Shown here: positions 1 to 12,629 of the stretch, piece by piece
Numbering within the stretch: the stretch's first letter is position 1
How the letters are laid out: the number at the start of each line of letters is the position of its first letter
Assembly (NCBI GenBank): GCA_951804985.1
Contig: OX638134.1
Coordinates: 4,340,001 to 4,404,000 of the forward strand
Direction of reading: 5' to 3'
From: Dryomyza anilis
Taxonomy: Eukaryota > Arthropoda > Insecta > Diptera > Dryomyzidae
Length of the DNA stretch: 64,000 nucleotides
Notes under the pieces: generated by a model
What the model was told of the DNA's origin: nothing
Database searches by the model: none
What the model saw: the letters and a program-made list of their open reading frames with translations, nothing else
Position numbers and translations under genes: made by a program

Positions 1-993
1 CAAATGATTCAAAATGATTTGTCAGAATTTTGTTGCCAAATAATGGCGCACTACCGCATGACATACTTGTGGCGGCGCTGTATGTCTGTCGTCTTCTGTA
101 ACGCTGTCGTCTTTTTCTCACTCTTTTTAGTTCTTATTTCAACAAACTTGAACTTGTGGTTTTTTTTTATAATATTTTTTTCAACAATTAATTGTTGTTT
201 TGGCTATTTTTTTAAAAAAGTACAAAAAAAAGAACCGAAAAAAAATTGCTAACCCCGCTGGAATTTTGTTTATTTGGGACAGGCTTTAAAGCGACGCTTG
301 ACGCGCCATTCAGAATCTAGAATTTTTCATTTTCCTTTTAACTCTTATTTGTTTACAACTTTTGATTTTTTTTTGTATTTTTTTTTTTTTTTTTTTTAGT
401 AATTTGTCTCTAATTTTTTCAGCCTTTAGAACTTTAGACAGTCTAAAGAAATAAAAAAAAATATATAAAAGTATTACGAAAGCTTCATAATAGAAGATGT
501 TCTTCTTCTTTTTTTCTGCTTGTCGCCGCATAATAGAACTTTTGTAATTTGTTGTTGTTATTTTTTTAAGCCAAATTGTTGTTTTGAATTTTTGTTATTC
601 ACGGAAATAATTAAGAGCTACGAAACAGAGAGTGAAAGAATCACGCAGATGATGTAATTTCTACAACTTTGAATGGCGACTGAGACCTGAGACGAGTGGA
701 ACAATTTACCAAAAATATTTGTAAACAAAACTTATTGTTGTTTACGGATTTTTGGGTTTATTATGATTTCCAGGAAAAATAAACAAATAGACAGTCTTAA
801 ATTAAAGTCACAAAAAAACATTAATTAAAATGTAACAAAAAAACATATCAAAAAAAGCTTTACGTCATAAAACATTGAATGGTTTTGTAAAGTACATAAT
901 TTTTAATAAATTTATTTACTTTTCATTATTTATATAAATCAATAATTTTTTAATTTAGCTGTAGAAATAGTATTCCAAATATAATACAAATAA
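1..993. other. AT-rich single-copy DNA, no gene seen
   Basis: This stretch has a poly-T run near 367-399 and scattered A/T runs. Short reading frames occur on both strands, but none has coding-like codon use or bounding splice signals. I see no repeat unit and no RNA gene. Confidence 0.6.
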
Positions 994-1947
994 TTTAGGT
1001 ACGAAAAATTTAGTATTAAAAATTTAGTACTTTAATGGTGTATTAAAAATTAAGTACTAAAAATGTAATACTAAAAAAAATGGAGCTTATAAAGTTTAGT
1101 ATTAAAAATTTAGTACTGAAAAGTTTGTACTAAAAATTTGGAACTAAAAATTTAGTACTAAAAATTTAGTACTAAAAATTAAGTACTAAAAATTTAGTAC
1201 TAAAAATTTAGTACTAAAAATTTAGTACTAAAAATTTAGTACTAAAAATTTAGTACTAAAAATTTAGTACTAAAAATTTAGTACTAAAACTATAGTACTA
1301 AAAATTTAGTACTAAAAATTTAGTACTAAAAATTTAGTATTAAAAATTTAGTACTAAAAATTTAGTACTAAAACTATAGTACTAAAAATTTAGTACTAAA
1401 AATTTAATACTAAAAATTAAGTACTAAAAATGTAGTACTATAAATTTAGTACTAAAATTTGTGTACTAAAAATCTAGAACTATAAATTTAGTTCTCAAAA
1501 TTTAGTACTCGAAATTTAGTTCTCCAAATTTAGTACTCAAAATTTAGTACTCAAAATGTAGTACTCAAAATTTATTACTAATATGTGGTACTCAAAATGT
1601 AGTACTAAAAATGTAGTAAATAGAAACGATCTCAAAAATTAGTACAACAAATTTAAAACTAATATTTATTACTTAAAATTTAATATCTAAAATGTAGTAC
1701 TCAAAATTTAGAACTAAAAATGTAGTACTAAAATTAATACTAAAAATTGAGTACTAAAAATTAAGTACCAAAAATTTAACTAAAAATTTATTACTAAAAA
1801 TTTAGTACTAAAAATTTAGTACTAATTTTTTTTTACTAAATTTTTCTAATAAATAATCGTACTCATGATTTTATACTAAAAATAAAGTACTAGAGTTTAG
1901 TACTAAAAAATTATCCCAACATTTAGTTCTATAAAGTGTACTATTTT
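994..1947. repeat. 14-bp tandem satellite array, copy 1
   Basis: The unit is AAAAATTTAGTACT, which contains the palindrome AGTACT. The centre (about 1130-1430) is nearly perfect. Towards 1500-1900 the array decays into the AAAATTTAGTACTC variant and loses phase. A second array of the same unit lies at 3684-4816. Confidence 0.95.
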
Positions 1948-2228
1948 ATCTTTTTAATAAGTGTAAAATTGAATGATCCGTTTTCACAGCATCTACGAAT
2001 TTCAAGTTCATTCAATTTTAACCTATTTTTCGCTTGAATACTTAAAATGCGATAAAAACGAGGAAGACACAAACGTATTTAAAAAAAATAATAAAAAGTA
2101 CTTATGACATACAATAAAAATTGATAACAATAAAAAGTGCAGCGCTGGCACATAAATAACAGGAACAGACTTTAAATAATTAAATGAAAAAAGAATGAAA
2201 AAAAATAATAAAAAAAAATTAAAAATAT

Positions 2229-2229
<1 letters not shown>

Positions 2230-2288
<59 letters not shown>

Positions 2289-2289
2289 A
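2230..2289. repeat. (AAAT)n microsatellite
   Basis: About fifteen uninterrupted tetranucleotide units. A shorter run of the same repeat lies at 3344-3367. The minus-strand reading frame across it is only the repeat translated. Confidence 0.97.
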
Positions 2290-2389
2290 GTTATAAATCC
2301 ATAACAAAAATAACATTATGATAAAATAATAAAATAAATCAGAAACAAAAATAAAAAATACTTCTTTACATAAAAAAATTATTTAAAGC

Positions 2390-3240
2390 GAATCAAAAAC
2401 CATTCAAAGTGAATGCACTCTTGCTCAAACGCACTCTCGCTTACTCTCGCGCCTGTCGCATAACAATTGCCAACTCTTTGCACACATTTTTGAAGAAACA
2501 AAAGATGCTTAAAGTTATACATACTGTCAATGAATAAAATGCCAAGTTTCAATTTAAAATATAAAATTCATTTTCACGGACATTTTGCGGTTAAATTTAA
2601 ACCAGCTGACAGAATTTCGAAATAGGACCAAACATCATTTAAAATCAGTGGGTGGCAATAAAAGAGCAACTGTCTGTGAGCGCTGATCAAACGACTCTCT
2701 TGCTCTTTACGCAATCTACAATTTGAGTTGTTGCTCTTGCGCTCACGACTTACATATGCAAGCAAATAATAACAACAACGGCGAACTGTTGCGCATTTCT
2801 CACGAACATTGCATCCGAACTGCAAGCGAATCGTTGTTGCGATCATTGTGAACATTGCTCAAGCACTCGGGTGGGTGGGGTGAGGTGGTGTGTAGTGGTG
2901 GCCATATGACTGACTGCATGCAGCCGACGACGACGATGTTGCAACGACAACGACGAAGAAGACAACAACGACGATGATGATGATGTAGACGACGGTGCCG
3001 CCGCCGACTGCAGGCAGCGCAACGAATTGGGGTGAATGTCATCAGAACGTTGAATCAGCTCTCGGTCAATGGCTTTGCACAAATAACAACAACAACAGCA
3101 CTCGGTTGACTCGATTCAGTTGACGATTGTATAATAATTATACGAACGAACAATAACGAACCAACAAAAAAAAAAACGAAACACATACATAATACATACG
3201 GTCGGTCGGTGGGTTGCACAGCGAAATTTCATTATCAGCG
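2390..3240. other. GC-richer island, possible regulatory DNA or 5' exon
   Basis: This is a clear rise in GC inside AT-rich DNA. Positions about 2917-3010 are built of GAC/GAT/GCC trinucleotides. Downstream, 3114-3121 reads ATTCAGTT, which fits the fly initiator TCAKTY, followed by an ACGAACGAAC-type stretch that resembles fly 5' leaders. There is no TATA box, and the position for a downstream promoter element matches poorly. The three overlapping minus-strand reading frames here are compositional. Promoter function is inference. Confidence 0.35.
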
Positions 3241-3683
3241 GTTTACTTTTTGTTATATAAATAAAATTTAAATTTGAAAAATAAAAATAAAAAAATTAAA
3301 AAAAAAATATAAAAAGAAATTTAAAACCACATTTTAAGAATGCTAAATAAATAAATAAATAAATAAAAAAATTGCAAAGACCATCATACATATTTTTGTA
3401 AATTCAAAGTATTTCATCAGCTGAGTCATTGACAGCAATATTTTCAGAATTTATTACAAATTAATTTAATTTGTGTAATGAACAATCAGGCTCACAGATA
3501 TTAAGTGAGAAATTAATATTTGTGATTAATAAACTCAATATAGATCAATGTACAAAGAGAGCAAGATGTGAGTCGATTTATTGGGATTAAGTGAAATTGT
3601 TGTAAAGTATGGACAAAATTTTGAGTATTTGGCAAATGTTGATTCATAAGTAAAAGTGTCGAAATTATCCAAATGAAATTTTA
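3241..3683. other. AT-rich DNA between two 14-bp arrays
   Basis: A-rich sequence with the short (AAAT)n run at 3344-3367. Nothing else could be recognised. Confidence 0.6.
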
Positions 3684-4816
3684 TACTTACAAATTTAAGA
3701 CTTAAATTTTTAGTACTAAAAATTTAGTACTAAAAATTTAGAATTAAAAATTTAGTACTTAAAATTTTGTACTAATAATTTAGTACTAAAGATTTAGTAC
3801 TTAAAATTTCGTACTAATAATTTAGTACTAAAAATTTAGAATTAAAAATTTAGTACTCAATATTTAGTACTAAAAATTTAGTACTAAAAATTTAGAATTA
3901 AAAATTTAGTACTAATAATTTAGTACTAAAGATTTAGTAATTCAAATTTCGTACTTAAAATTTCGTACTAAAAATTTAGTACTAAAAATTTAGAACTCAA
4001 AATTTAATACTCAGAATTCAGTACTCAAAAATTAGTACCTATTTGAAATTTTTACTCCAAATTTAATACTCAGAAACTACTAGGTCCTATTCAAAATTTT
4101 GTACCCAAAATTTAGTACCCAAAATTTGTTACTCAAAATTTAGAACTAAAAATGTAATACTCAAAATTTAATACTTAAAATTTAGTACTTAAAATTTACT
4201 GCTCAAATTTTAGTACTCAAAATTTAGTACTTAAAATTTACTGCTCAAATTTTAGTACTCAAAATTTAGTACATAAAATTTAGTACTCAGAATTTAGTAG
4301 TCAAAAAGTAGTACATATTCGAAATATTGTACCCAAAATGTAGTACCCAGAATTTAGTACTCAAAATGTAGTACACAAAATTTATTACTCTATGTTTAGT
4401 ACTCAACTTTTAGTACTCAAGATTTAATACTAAAAATGAGGTACTCAAACTATAATACTCAGGATTTAATACTCAGAATGTAGTACTCAAACTATAATAC
4501 TCAAAATTTAGTACTCAAAATGTAGTACTCAAAAATAAATACTTAAAATTGAGTACTCTAAATTGAATATTCAAAATTGGTACTAAAAATTTAGTACTCA
4601 AAATTTGTACATATTTAAAATATTGTACCCAAAATGTAGTACTCAATTTTTAGTACTTAAAATTTAGTACTTAGAATTTAGTACTCAAATGTAGTATTCA
4701 AAATATCGTACTCGAAGTTGAGTACTCAAAATTTAGTACTCAAAATTTAGTACTCAAAATAAAGTACTCAAAAATTAAAACTTACAATTTAGTACACAAA
4801 ATTGTTTACTTAATAT
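3684..4816. repeat. 14-bp tandem satellite array, copy 2
   Basis: Same family as 994-1947, but most units are the AAAATTTAGTACTC variant and the array is more diverged, with many one-base indels. It is in the same orientation as copy 1, 1.7 kb away. Confidence 0.93.
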
Positions 4817-5040
4817 TGAAAAAATATATTAAAAAAGCAAAATTAAATAAAATAAAAAAATTGCAAAAAATCTAATTTCTGTTGTTGATCTGCGGCTCTG
4901 TATTTTTTTAATAAATTTAATTATTAAGCCCTCTATAAATGCGCAGTATCTACTTAGCAATGAAAAAAAAAAAAAAAAACAGAAAAATTAAAAAATTAAA
5001 GAAAAACAGAAAATTAAAAAAAATACAAAAACATCAAAAC

Positions 5041-5660
5041 TAATCACGTAAGTGCGCATTAAGAAAAATTCCGTCTCAGTACCAAGACTTCATTTTCTAC
5101 CACTTCTTCTGCTTCTACTTGTTCTTCTGGGTCTTTTGGGCCTTCTAAGTTTTTTTTTTGGCTTAAAGCAGTCACCAACACAGGAAGACGACGCAGAGGA
5201 CAACGAAGCATGACTTGTAGTGGTTTAAAAAATATTGAAGAAATAAAAGAACTAAGAAGACTAACAAAAAAAAGAAGAGAAACAAGTAACATAAGCATAA
5301 AATACCTGAAACCACAATTTACCAAAAAAAAAAGAAAAAAACTGAAACGAAAATTTGGCAATGAACTTGAAACACGTGTAAAACGAATGTCAACACATAC
5401 ATAGGGCTTAAAAAGCACAAATACAAAGAAAAAATATTTTGTTATACATATATATTTATTTTTCTCAAAGAAGAGCAAGTAAACCGCAAAAAAATACAAA
5501 AAAGAACCTCAAAAAAGACCTATGAAGCAAAAGTCAACAAATTACCGACGGTAAGTGCGGCAAAGAGGTCTGCCAAAAAATGGTAAGGGAAAAAAACTAC
5601 TTAGCCATGTGGCGCCCTCCACCTCTACCAACCATCACCAATAATCCTCAGGTGTGAGAA
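5041..5660. other. A-rich island with two plus-strand splice-donor-like sites
   Basis: GTAAGTGCG occurs at 5048 and again at 5551, each a near-ideal fly 5' splice site on the plus strand. A 146-codon minus-strand frame (5499-5059) crosses the segment, but it is made of A-rich sequence read backwards (long F/L/V runs) and has no homology that I recognise. The island could be a 5' exon and its surroundings. Confidence 0.25.
5551..5559 (+). other. Candidate 5' splice site (GTAAGTGCG)
   Basis: The sequence is ACG followed by GTAAGTGCG. I could not place a start or an acceptor for an exon ending here, so it is recorded only as a strong isolated donor. Confidence 0.3.
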
Positions 5661-6550
5661 AGAAGTATGAAGAGTCGTCATTATTTGTGGTGCCAGCAGC
5701 CAGCCAGCAAACATTTCGTAATTATTATTCCAACGAATTTTAATTATTTTCGGCGCAATAACCTAGATTTTTTAAGGGTTACACAGACGATTGGCGGACC
5801 GACTATTGTTTGGAGTATTGTTGTTGTTTGGACTGTCATTTGCACTAGCATTTTGACTTATTGTCTGGTTGTCTGTCATATTGTCTGAAAGTTGAAAGCT
5901 TATTATATAAAGCTATAAAGCATAGCACAACCGGGTGATCAGGTTGTAATGCTGATGTTGGTCGTTTTATTGTTTTTTTGGACTCATCATCATCGTATAT
6001 TTTAATGATATTTGTCAGAATTTTGTATTTTTTGTAGTTTCTACAAATTTGCGCACTTTGAAACTTCAATTTTTTTAATATAAGAAATTCCATGTTTTTC
6101 TTCTAAATACTTTAAATACGAAAAATAAGCTCTAAGATATATAATTAAAATTTTCCATTTTTCTTAAAAAATAAATTTACATTTTTCTTCGTAATAATAG
6201 TCATCATATTTTACTCAAACACTTTGTTTAAATTTTTTTTCCTTAATTTATGTTTTTTCTACTGTCTTTGCATGCAATTATTGCCTGTGCCTTGCATGCA
6301 AATTTGTGCCGTGCTTCATGGTTTTTCTGCACTTAATTGAAAACCATTGGACGCAACACTTGGCCAAGTTAATAGCCAATTTTAGTTAGTGCCTCAGTGG
6401 TATTAGTTCTAGACAGTAGCATGTTTAAATTGCCTACATTGTGCAGTTCTTTAAATCACTACAAATGAGCATTACTTCTATATCTGACGTTTTTACGTAC
6501 AATTCATCAGTGATTAAGGAAGTTTCATACGGTTTTCATCCGACTTTTAT
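5661..6550. other. AT-rich single-copy DNA, no gene seen
   Basis: A short TTG-rich segment lies near 5800-5880, and a GCATGCAA motif occurs twice near 6270-6300. No coding, RNA or repeat structure could be supported. Confidence 0.5.
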
Positions 6551-7400
6551 CCGAATCAGTTTTTATATTTTCAATTGAATCGAATTTTTTTGTCATATTT
6601 TACGAAGTAAATTTAGTAAGTCTATTTTTGTACCTATTTAATATATTGCGTTCTTTCTACTGATGCGTTTTAAGTCGTTTCTTTAAGTAATTTCTATATT
6701 TCGTAAAAATACGAAACAATCTCTTGCATTATACAGTAATATTTTGTATTACAATTTATTATTAAGTGCAAAAACTTCAATATCTATTCACTTTAATTAA
6801 TGCCAATTTCCGTTTGTCCTGTTTTTATTAAAATACATCCGTTTTTCATCCGTTTTGTATCCGAATCAGTTGTTCTATTTTCAATTGAATCGAATATTTT
6901 TGTCATATTTTACGAAGTAAATTAAGTAAGTCTATTTTTGTACCTATTTAATATATTGCGTTCTTTCTACTGATGCGTTTTAAGTCGTTTCTTTAAGTAT
7001 TTTCTATATTTCGTAAAAATACGAAACAATATCTTGCATTATACAGTAATATTTTGTATTACAATATATTATTAAGAGTAAAAACTTCAATATCTGTTCA
7101 CTTTAATTAATGCCAATTTCTGTTTGTCCGGTTTTTATTAAAATACATCCGTTTTTCATCCGTTTTGTATCCGAATCAGTTGTAATATGTTTAATTCAAT
7201 GAAATATTAAATCAAATGCAACTAATAAACTTAGTTAAGTCTATTTAAACACTTTATTTTAACTGATTCTTTATTTCAACTGATTCGCTTAAAGCCCTTT
7301 TACAAAAATTTGCTTTATTTCGTAAAAATACGAAAAAAATCATTACGATTTATATGCAACGTCGTATCTACATAATTATTACGTCAAACGCTGTTTAATC
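6551..7400. repeat. 310-bp tandem duplication, two full copies and a decayed third
   Basis: The landmark CCGAATCAGT recurs at 6551, 6861 and 7171, giving a period of 310. Copies 6551-6860 and 6861-7170 are nearly identical. The copy from 7171 shares the start and the AATACGAAA landmark but has diverged strongly. No open reading frame is preserved between copies, so this is a non-coding duplication. Confidence 0.92.
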
Positions 7401-7809
7401 ACGTCATCTGCTTAGTGTTTCTTCTTCACTTACATTGGCCAATAACTTGCATGGTCAATAACATTGCAACCGACAATAAAAACAAAAAAAAAATTACAAA
7501 AAAAGTATTCAAACTACAGGTTTATGCAGATGTTGTTGTATCAAATACGAAAGTTCTACAAAAAAAATTACATAATTCGCATGCAACAGAAAAATTTCCG
7601 GTTTTGCCAAGCGATGGCATGTTATGCGAATATGGTGCTTATTAGGCTCTTCTTTTTCTTCTTCTTCTGCTCAGCTGTGTATTCTGTGGTACATATAGGA
7701 CTCAAATAAATACTACACTTGAAGTATATAATACGAAATTACGAACTTACGTCAGAGAGAACGCATTTCCGGTACGCACAGCGTATGATTTACGCATAAT
7801 ATACGCTAT
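7401..7809. other. Mixed-composition single-copy DNA
   Basis: Two overlapping plus-strand frames of about 80 codons lie at 7415-7709, without coding-like codon use. The segment is probably intronic, directly downstream (in minus-strand sense) of ratchet site A. Confidence 0.4.
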
Positions 7810-7905
7810 ACTTACGCGAATTCAAGGAATTACATATGGTATGCAAGGGCTATACGAGGTAGAGCTGGGACTTACCTGGAAAGATAGAAAAAAATGCAAA
7901 AATTA
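7810..7905 (-). promoter_or_regulatory. Recursive splice site A (ratchet point) with RS-exon
   Basis: Read on the minus strand, a pyrimidine tract ending CTATCTTTCCAG runs directly into GTAAGTCCC, so a 3' splice site and a 5' splice site share one junction at 7876/7875. A branch-point-like CTTAAT lies upstream. A second GTAAGT follows at 7815-7810, defining a 60-nt 'RS-exon' (7875-7816). In flies this layout lets a long intron be removed in steps: the site is used as an acceptor, then at once as a donor. The family knowledge is established. Use in this organism is inference, strengthened by two similar sites on the same strand. Confidence 0.7.
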
Positions 7906-8040
7906 AGAAATACTCAAAATTATAATTAAAAAAATGAAATTTTTATACATAAAACTAATTTTGTATAAAACCTAAATCTTACAAAAAATTAAAATTTAAT
8001 TTTTTACTAAAATTTCCATTTATCATTTCCAAAAAAAAAA

Positions 8041-9600
8041 AACAAATTTTCATTAAATTAAATTTTTTTACTAAAAATTCAATTTTTCACTAAAAATTTG
8101 ATTTTTCACTAAAAATTCAATTTTTCACTAAAAATTCAATTTTTCACTAAAAATTCAATTTTTCACTAAAAATTCAATTTTTCACTAAAAATTCAATTTT
8201 TCACTAAAAATTCAATTTTTCAGTAAAAATTCAATTTTTCACTAAAAATTCAATTTTTTACTAAAAATTCAATTTTTCACTCAAAATTCAATTTTTCACT
8301 AAAATTCAATTTTTCACCAAAAATTCAATTTTTCACTAAAAATTGAATTTTTCACTAAAAACTGAATTTTTCACTAAAAAAATGAATTTTTCACTAAAAA
8401 TTGAATTTTTCACTGAAAATTCAAAGTATCCCTAATAATTTAATTTTTTACGAAAAATTCAAATTTTCACTAAAAATTCAATTTTTCACTAAAAATTAAA
8501 TTTTTCACTATAAATTCAATTTTTCACTAAAAATTCAATTTTTCACTAAAAATTCAATTTTTCACTAAAAATTCAATTTTTCACTAAAAATTAAATTTTT
8601 CACTGAAAATTCAAAATTGCAATAATAATTTAATTTTTTACGAAAATTTCAAATTTTCACTAAAAATTGAATTTTTAACTAAAATTTCAATTTTTCACTA
8701 AATATTGAATTTTTCACTAAAAACTGAATTTTTCACTAAAAAAATGAATTTTTCACTAAAAATTGAATTTTTCACTGAAAATTCCCTAATAATTTAATTT
8801 TTTACGAAAAATTCAAATTTTCACTAAAAATTGAATTTTTCACTAAAAACTGAATGTTTCACTAAAAATTGAATATTTCACTAAAAATTTAATTTTTCAC
8901 TAAAAATTTAATTTTTCACTAAAAATTTAATTTTTCACTAAAAATTGAATTTTTGACTAAAAATTGAATTTTTCACTAAATTTAATTTTTTACTAAAAAT
9001 ACAATTTTTCACTAAAAATTTAATTTTTCACTAAAAATTGAATTTTTGACTAAAAATTGAATTTTTCACTAAATTTAATTTTTTACTAAAAATACAAATT
9101 TTCACTAAAATTCAAATTTTCCGTAATAATTCAATTTTTCACTAAAAATTCAATTTTGCACTAAAAATTTAATTTTTCACTAAAAATTTAATTTTTTACT
9201 AAAAATTGAATTTTTCACTAAAAATTGAATTTTTCACTAAAAATTGAATTTTTCATTAAAAATTGAATTTTTCATTAAAAATTGATTTTTTCACTAAAAA
9301 TTGATTTTTTCACTAAAAATTGAATTTTTCACCAAAAATAGAATTTTTCACTACATATTCAAATTATCACTAAAATTCAAATTTTCCGTAATAATTCAAT
9401 TTTTCACTTAAATTCAATTTTTCACTTAAATTTAAAATTTTCAATAAAATTTCAAATTTTCACCAAAAATTAAAATTTTAACTAAAAATTCAAATTTTCA
9501 CCAAAAATTCAAATTTTACTAAAAATTCAAATTTTCCGTAAAAACTCAATTTTTTACTAAAAAATATCAATTTTTTACTAAAATTTTCATTTTCCATTAA
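8041..9600 (+). repeat. S19 satellite array F1 (19-bp unit, forward)
   Basis: The unit is CAATTTTTCACTAAAAATT (19 bp). The array has local higher-order structure: a block containing CCCTAATAATTTAATTT or a close variant recurs near 8411, 8600 and 8773. Edges are decayed (7990-8040 and 9440-9600). Confidence 0.95.
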
Positions 9601-10340
9601 ACACTTAATTTTACTTAAAACATTTTAATATTTTTGAAATTCATATTTTTCCAAAATCATCCCAACATTTTTGTTTGAATTTTTGTGTCTTGAAAACACA
9701 AAAAAAAAACACAGACACAATCTACAAATTATCTCATCATCGATCATGAGGCCAAAAACACCCACGAAGGTCTTCGAATTAAACCTAATTGGCTGGCGTA
9801 TCGCACGTGAGCATAGGGCACGACCTTAGCCAAGGCCTATTTGGCTTATAAAATACAATAAACGAAAAAAGTTTTTATGTAAGAAGTAATTGACATCATC
9901 GAATTTTGATTATTACAACAAACATAGGGTCTAATATTAAGACATAGCATAAAATACCTAGACAATAAAAAATATTTGAAGTTGAACAATTTTATGACCG
10001 CGAACTAATGAAGGGCTCAACGTCAAAATTAAAAATAAATAATTTTTCAGTTTTATCTATTAACATGGCCAAAACAGTTTTTGTGTGTCTGTATTTAACA
10101 CGTGTTTTTAATAAATAAAAAAAAAAACTTAGGTAGTTGGTTGATGAGGTATTTAAGTTGTTATGGCTGTCGGTCGGTCGATCGTACTTGTTATCGCCGA
10201 CAGCAGCAGCAACCGTAGATATCAAATGATAATACATAACATATATGTAAAATAAAAAAAACGTAGAATATTTTTTTTGTAGATATGAACTTTTTCAAGG
10301 GCTGCCGCCGCGTCGCAGAGGCTACTAATAAAAGCCAAAA
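9601..10340. other. Single-copy segment with a GC-richer core
   Basis: 9715-9850 is distinctly non-repetitive and GC-richer, with motifs such as ATCATCGATCATGA and GTATCGCACGTGAGC (an E-box CACGTG at 9806). 10160-10220 and 10300-10360 are smaller rises in GC. No reading frame of note. Conserved regulatory DNA is possible but not shown. Confidence 0.35.
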
Positions 10341-12629
10341 ATACGCAAAACGCGGAAGTAGATAAAAAATATTTATATAACAATTATGAAGTACATTAAA
10401 CTGAGGGCTATATAGACATAATTAGCAACATATACCTAGTGTCATTGATCCAACAAATGGTTACAAAATTTATTTTTTTATAACAGTTTTTTGTAACTAA
10501 ATGAATTGAATATTCAAAAATCAGAAATGAATTTAAAAAGATTCTCTTTCATATTACATCAATATTCGCCATTTCTACTTTAAAATATTTTTCTGGTTCT
10601 TTCTATTCGTGTGGTATACCTCAATTTTCCCTATCACTAGGGTACTGCTCGAATATTGAACATTCACCATTTTTCTTGTCAAAACTCGTTCTACATGAAC
10701 AATATGTTATTTTATAAAAAATGTCTACTTTAAGAGGGAAGATTTCTACTAAGGATATTGATCATTTCACTGATCGGGATATAAAGAGGAAGAATTCTAT
10801 TATCATTATCTGCTAATTACCGTTACTAATTCTAATAGAGTAAATACATTATATATTTATTTTTTAATATATATAAAATTCAAAAATAGTCTTTAAAAAA
10901 CTTTTTTTAGAGCTATGAGTTAAATTACTATTAAATTAGAATATTAGCAATACTTTTTAAATTAAAATTTGATTTGACAATTATGAAGATAATCCTTTTT
11001 CACATTTTTAAAAAAACTGATTTTGTAACGTTCTGTATTTTTTTTATAAAAGTCTCTAAAATGTTTCAAAATTGCGATAACAATTTTTGTTAAAAACGTT
11101 ATATGCTAGACAAAAACAGAGTACGCAGTAAAAATATATATCTTCGAATTATATAGAAAGGATGTATACAATTCTCATAGAAGTAGATTTTTTCAGTAGC
11201 CATCCTATTTCTCTATTATAATTTGATGTTGCTGATTTTGATTACATTACATAGGGAATATTTTGAAAAATAGAACCGATAACAGAAAGTTAGTAATTTC
11301 TAGATAACCGTGAACAATTATTTTTTTTACATAAAATCTAAAGTACTAAATAAATTAATCAAAAATAGTATGAAAAAATAAAATGTTTGGAATTCAAATC
11401 AAAAGTTCTAAAAAGTTTTTTATATTATTTTTTTTTTTATATATTAAAATTTGACTTAAAAGTTAAAAGAAAAATTACATTTCAAATTACTTAAAATTTT
11501 TTTTTTTTTGTAAAGGTCAGTAATTTAAATAAGGCTAAAATTGTTAAAAAGTAAGTATTAGCAACCCAAAACATATCGACTACACTTTTTTAAATAACTT
11601 ATATATTTGTTCTGAAATATTTGTTTGTTAATAACAAAAAGACCCTTAAAAAACCAAAAAAACCTTAAAAAACCACAATTAATAAAATCTTCATACAAAA
11701 TGATCTCATCCAGCTGTTTAAGCTGTTCACAAACGCGTTTCTAATTAGATGCATATCACGTTTAATTTTTTTTTATGTTTTATTAATGTTTGCTGGGTCA
11801 ATATTATATTCAGTTTCTAGTTTAAATTTTTGTATCTGTCTATTTTGTGTATTTTTAGCATTTTTTCGGCACAAAAACGCGTTTTTGCGTTACTCGTTCA
11901 TCATCATTTAAATACGCACAACAGCAACAATAGAACTTTACGCACAAGATTTTTCAGTTTTATGCTGAGTTGGGCTAATTTTAAATACACAATTAGAACT
12001 ACAAAAAAATGGTGTAGACAGACATCGTAGTTCCAGTGCGTGCGGTACAAAGATGCGCAGGTCAGGGTCGGTTAAAGTGTGTGGAATTTTTCGTCACGAG
12101 TGCTTGATTTAATAAAACAATTAAAAAAATATAATACAAAACATTGAAATTGTAAAAAAATAATTATAAAAAAAATAATTATAAAGTTTTTTCCAAAAAA
12201 ATTTTCAAATTATGTACGATATTTATTAAAAAATGTAATTTAACCTTATTTATACTTGATTTTTTCATATCTAATGTTTTTAAAAATAGTTTTATTTTAG
12301 TACTAAATTTTTAATATGCTAATTTTATATTTAGACAATCGTTTAGTAATAAAATAAAACCAAGCAAGCATTGTAATGAATCCCAAGAGACCACCCATAA
12401 TCCGAAAAATCATGCAGACTATCATTGAAGTCATAAAAATTCAAAGAAACTCTCATAAATATAACAAAAATAGAAAGATTCTAAAAAAAGACTAGTATAA
12501 AAAAGATTAAGAGTATTAAAAAAAAATATATAAAGTAGCTAAATTACACAAAAATATAGATTAAAGAAAATAATATCGAAACATTACAGAAATGATATAG
12601 ACAATATTATAATAACAGTATAAATGGTA
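10341..12629. other. AT-rich single-copy DNA, no gene seen
   Basis: I see no tandem repeat, transposon ends or splice-bounded frames. Around 12025-12095 there is a short GC-richer patch after a weak 66-codon plus-strand frame. Confidence 0.55.

Noticed and set aside
5059..5499. 146-codon minus-strand frame, the longest in the window
   Set aside because: Sequence is A-rich and read in reverse as F/L/V runs, has no recognisable domain, and overlaps a plus-strand A-rich frame. The C-terminal third looks more coding-like, so it is rejected only weakly.
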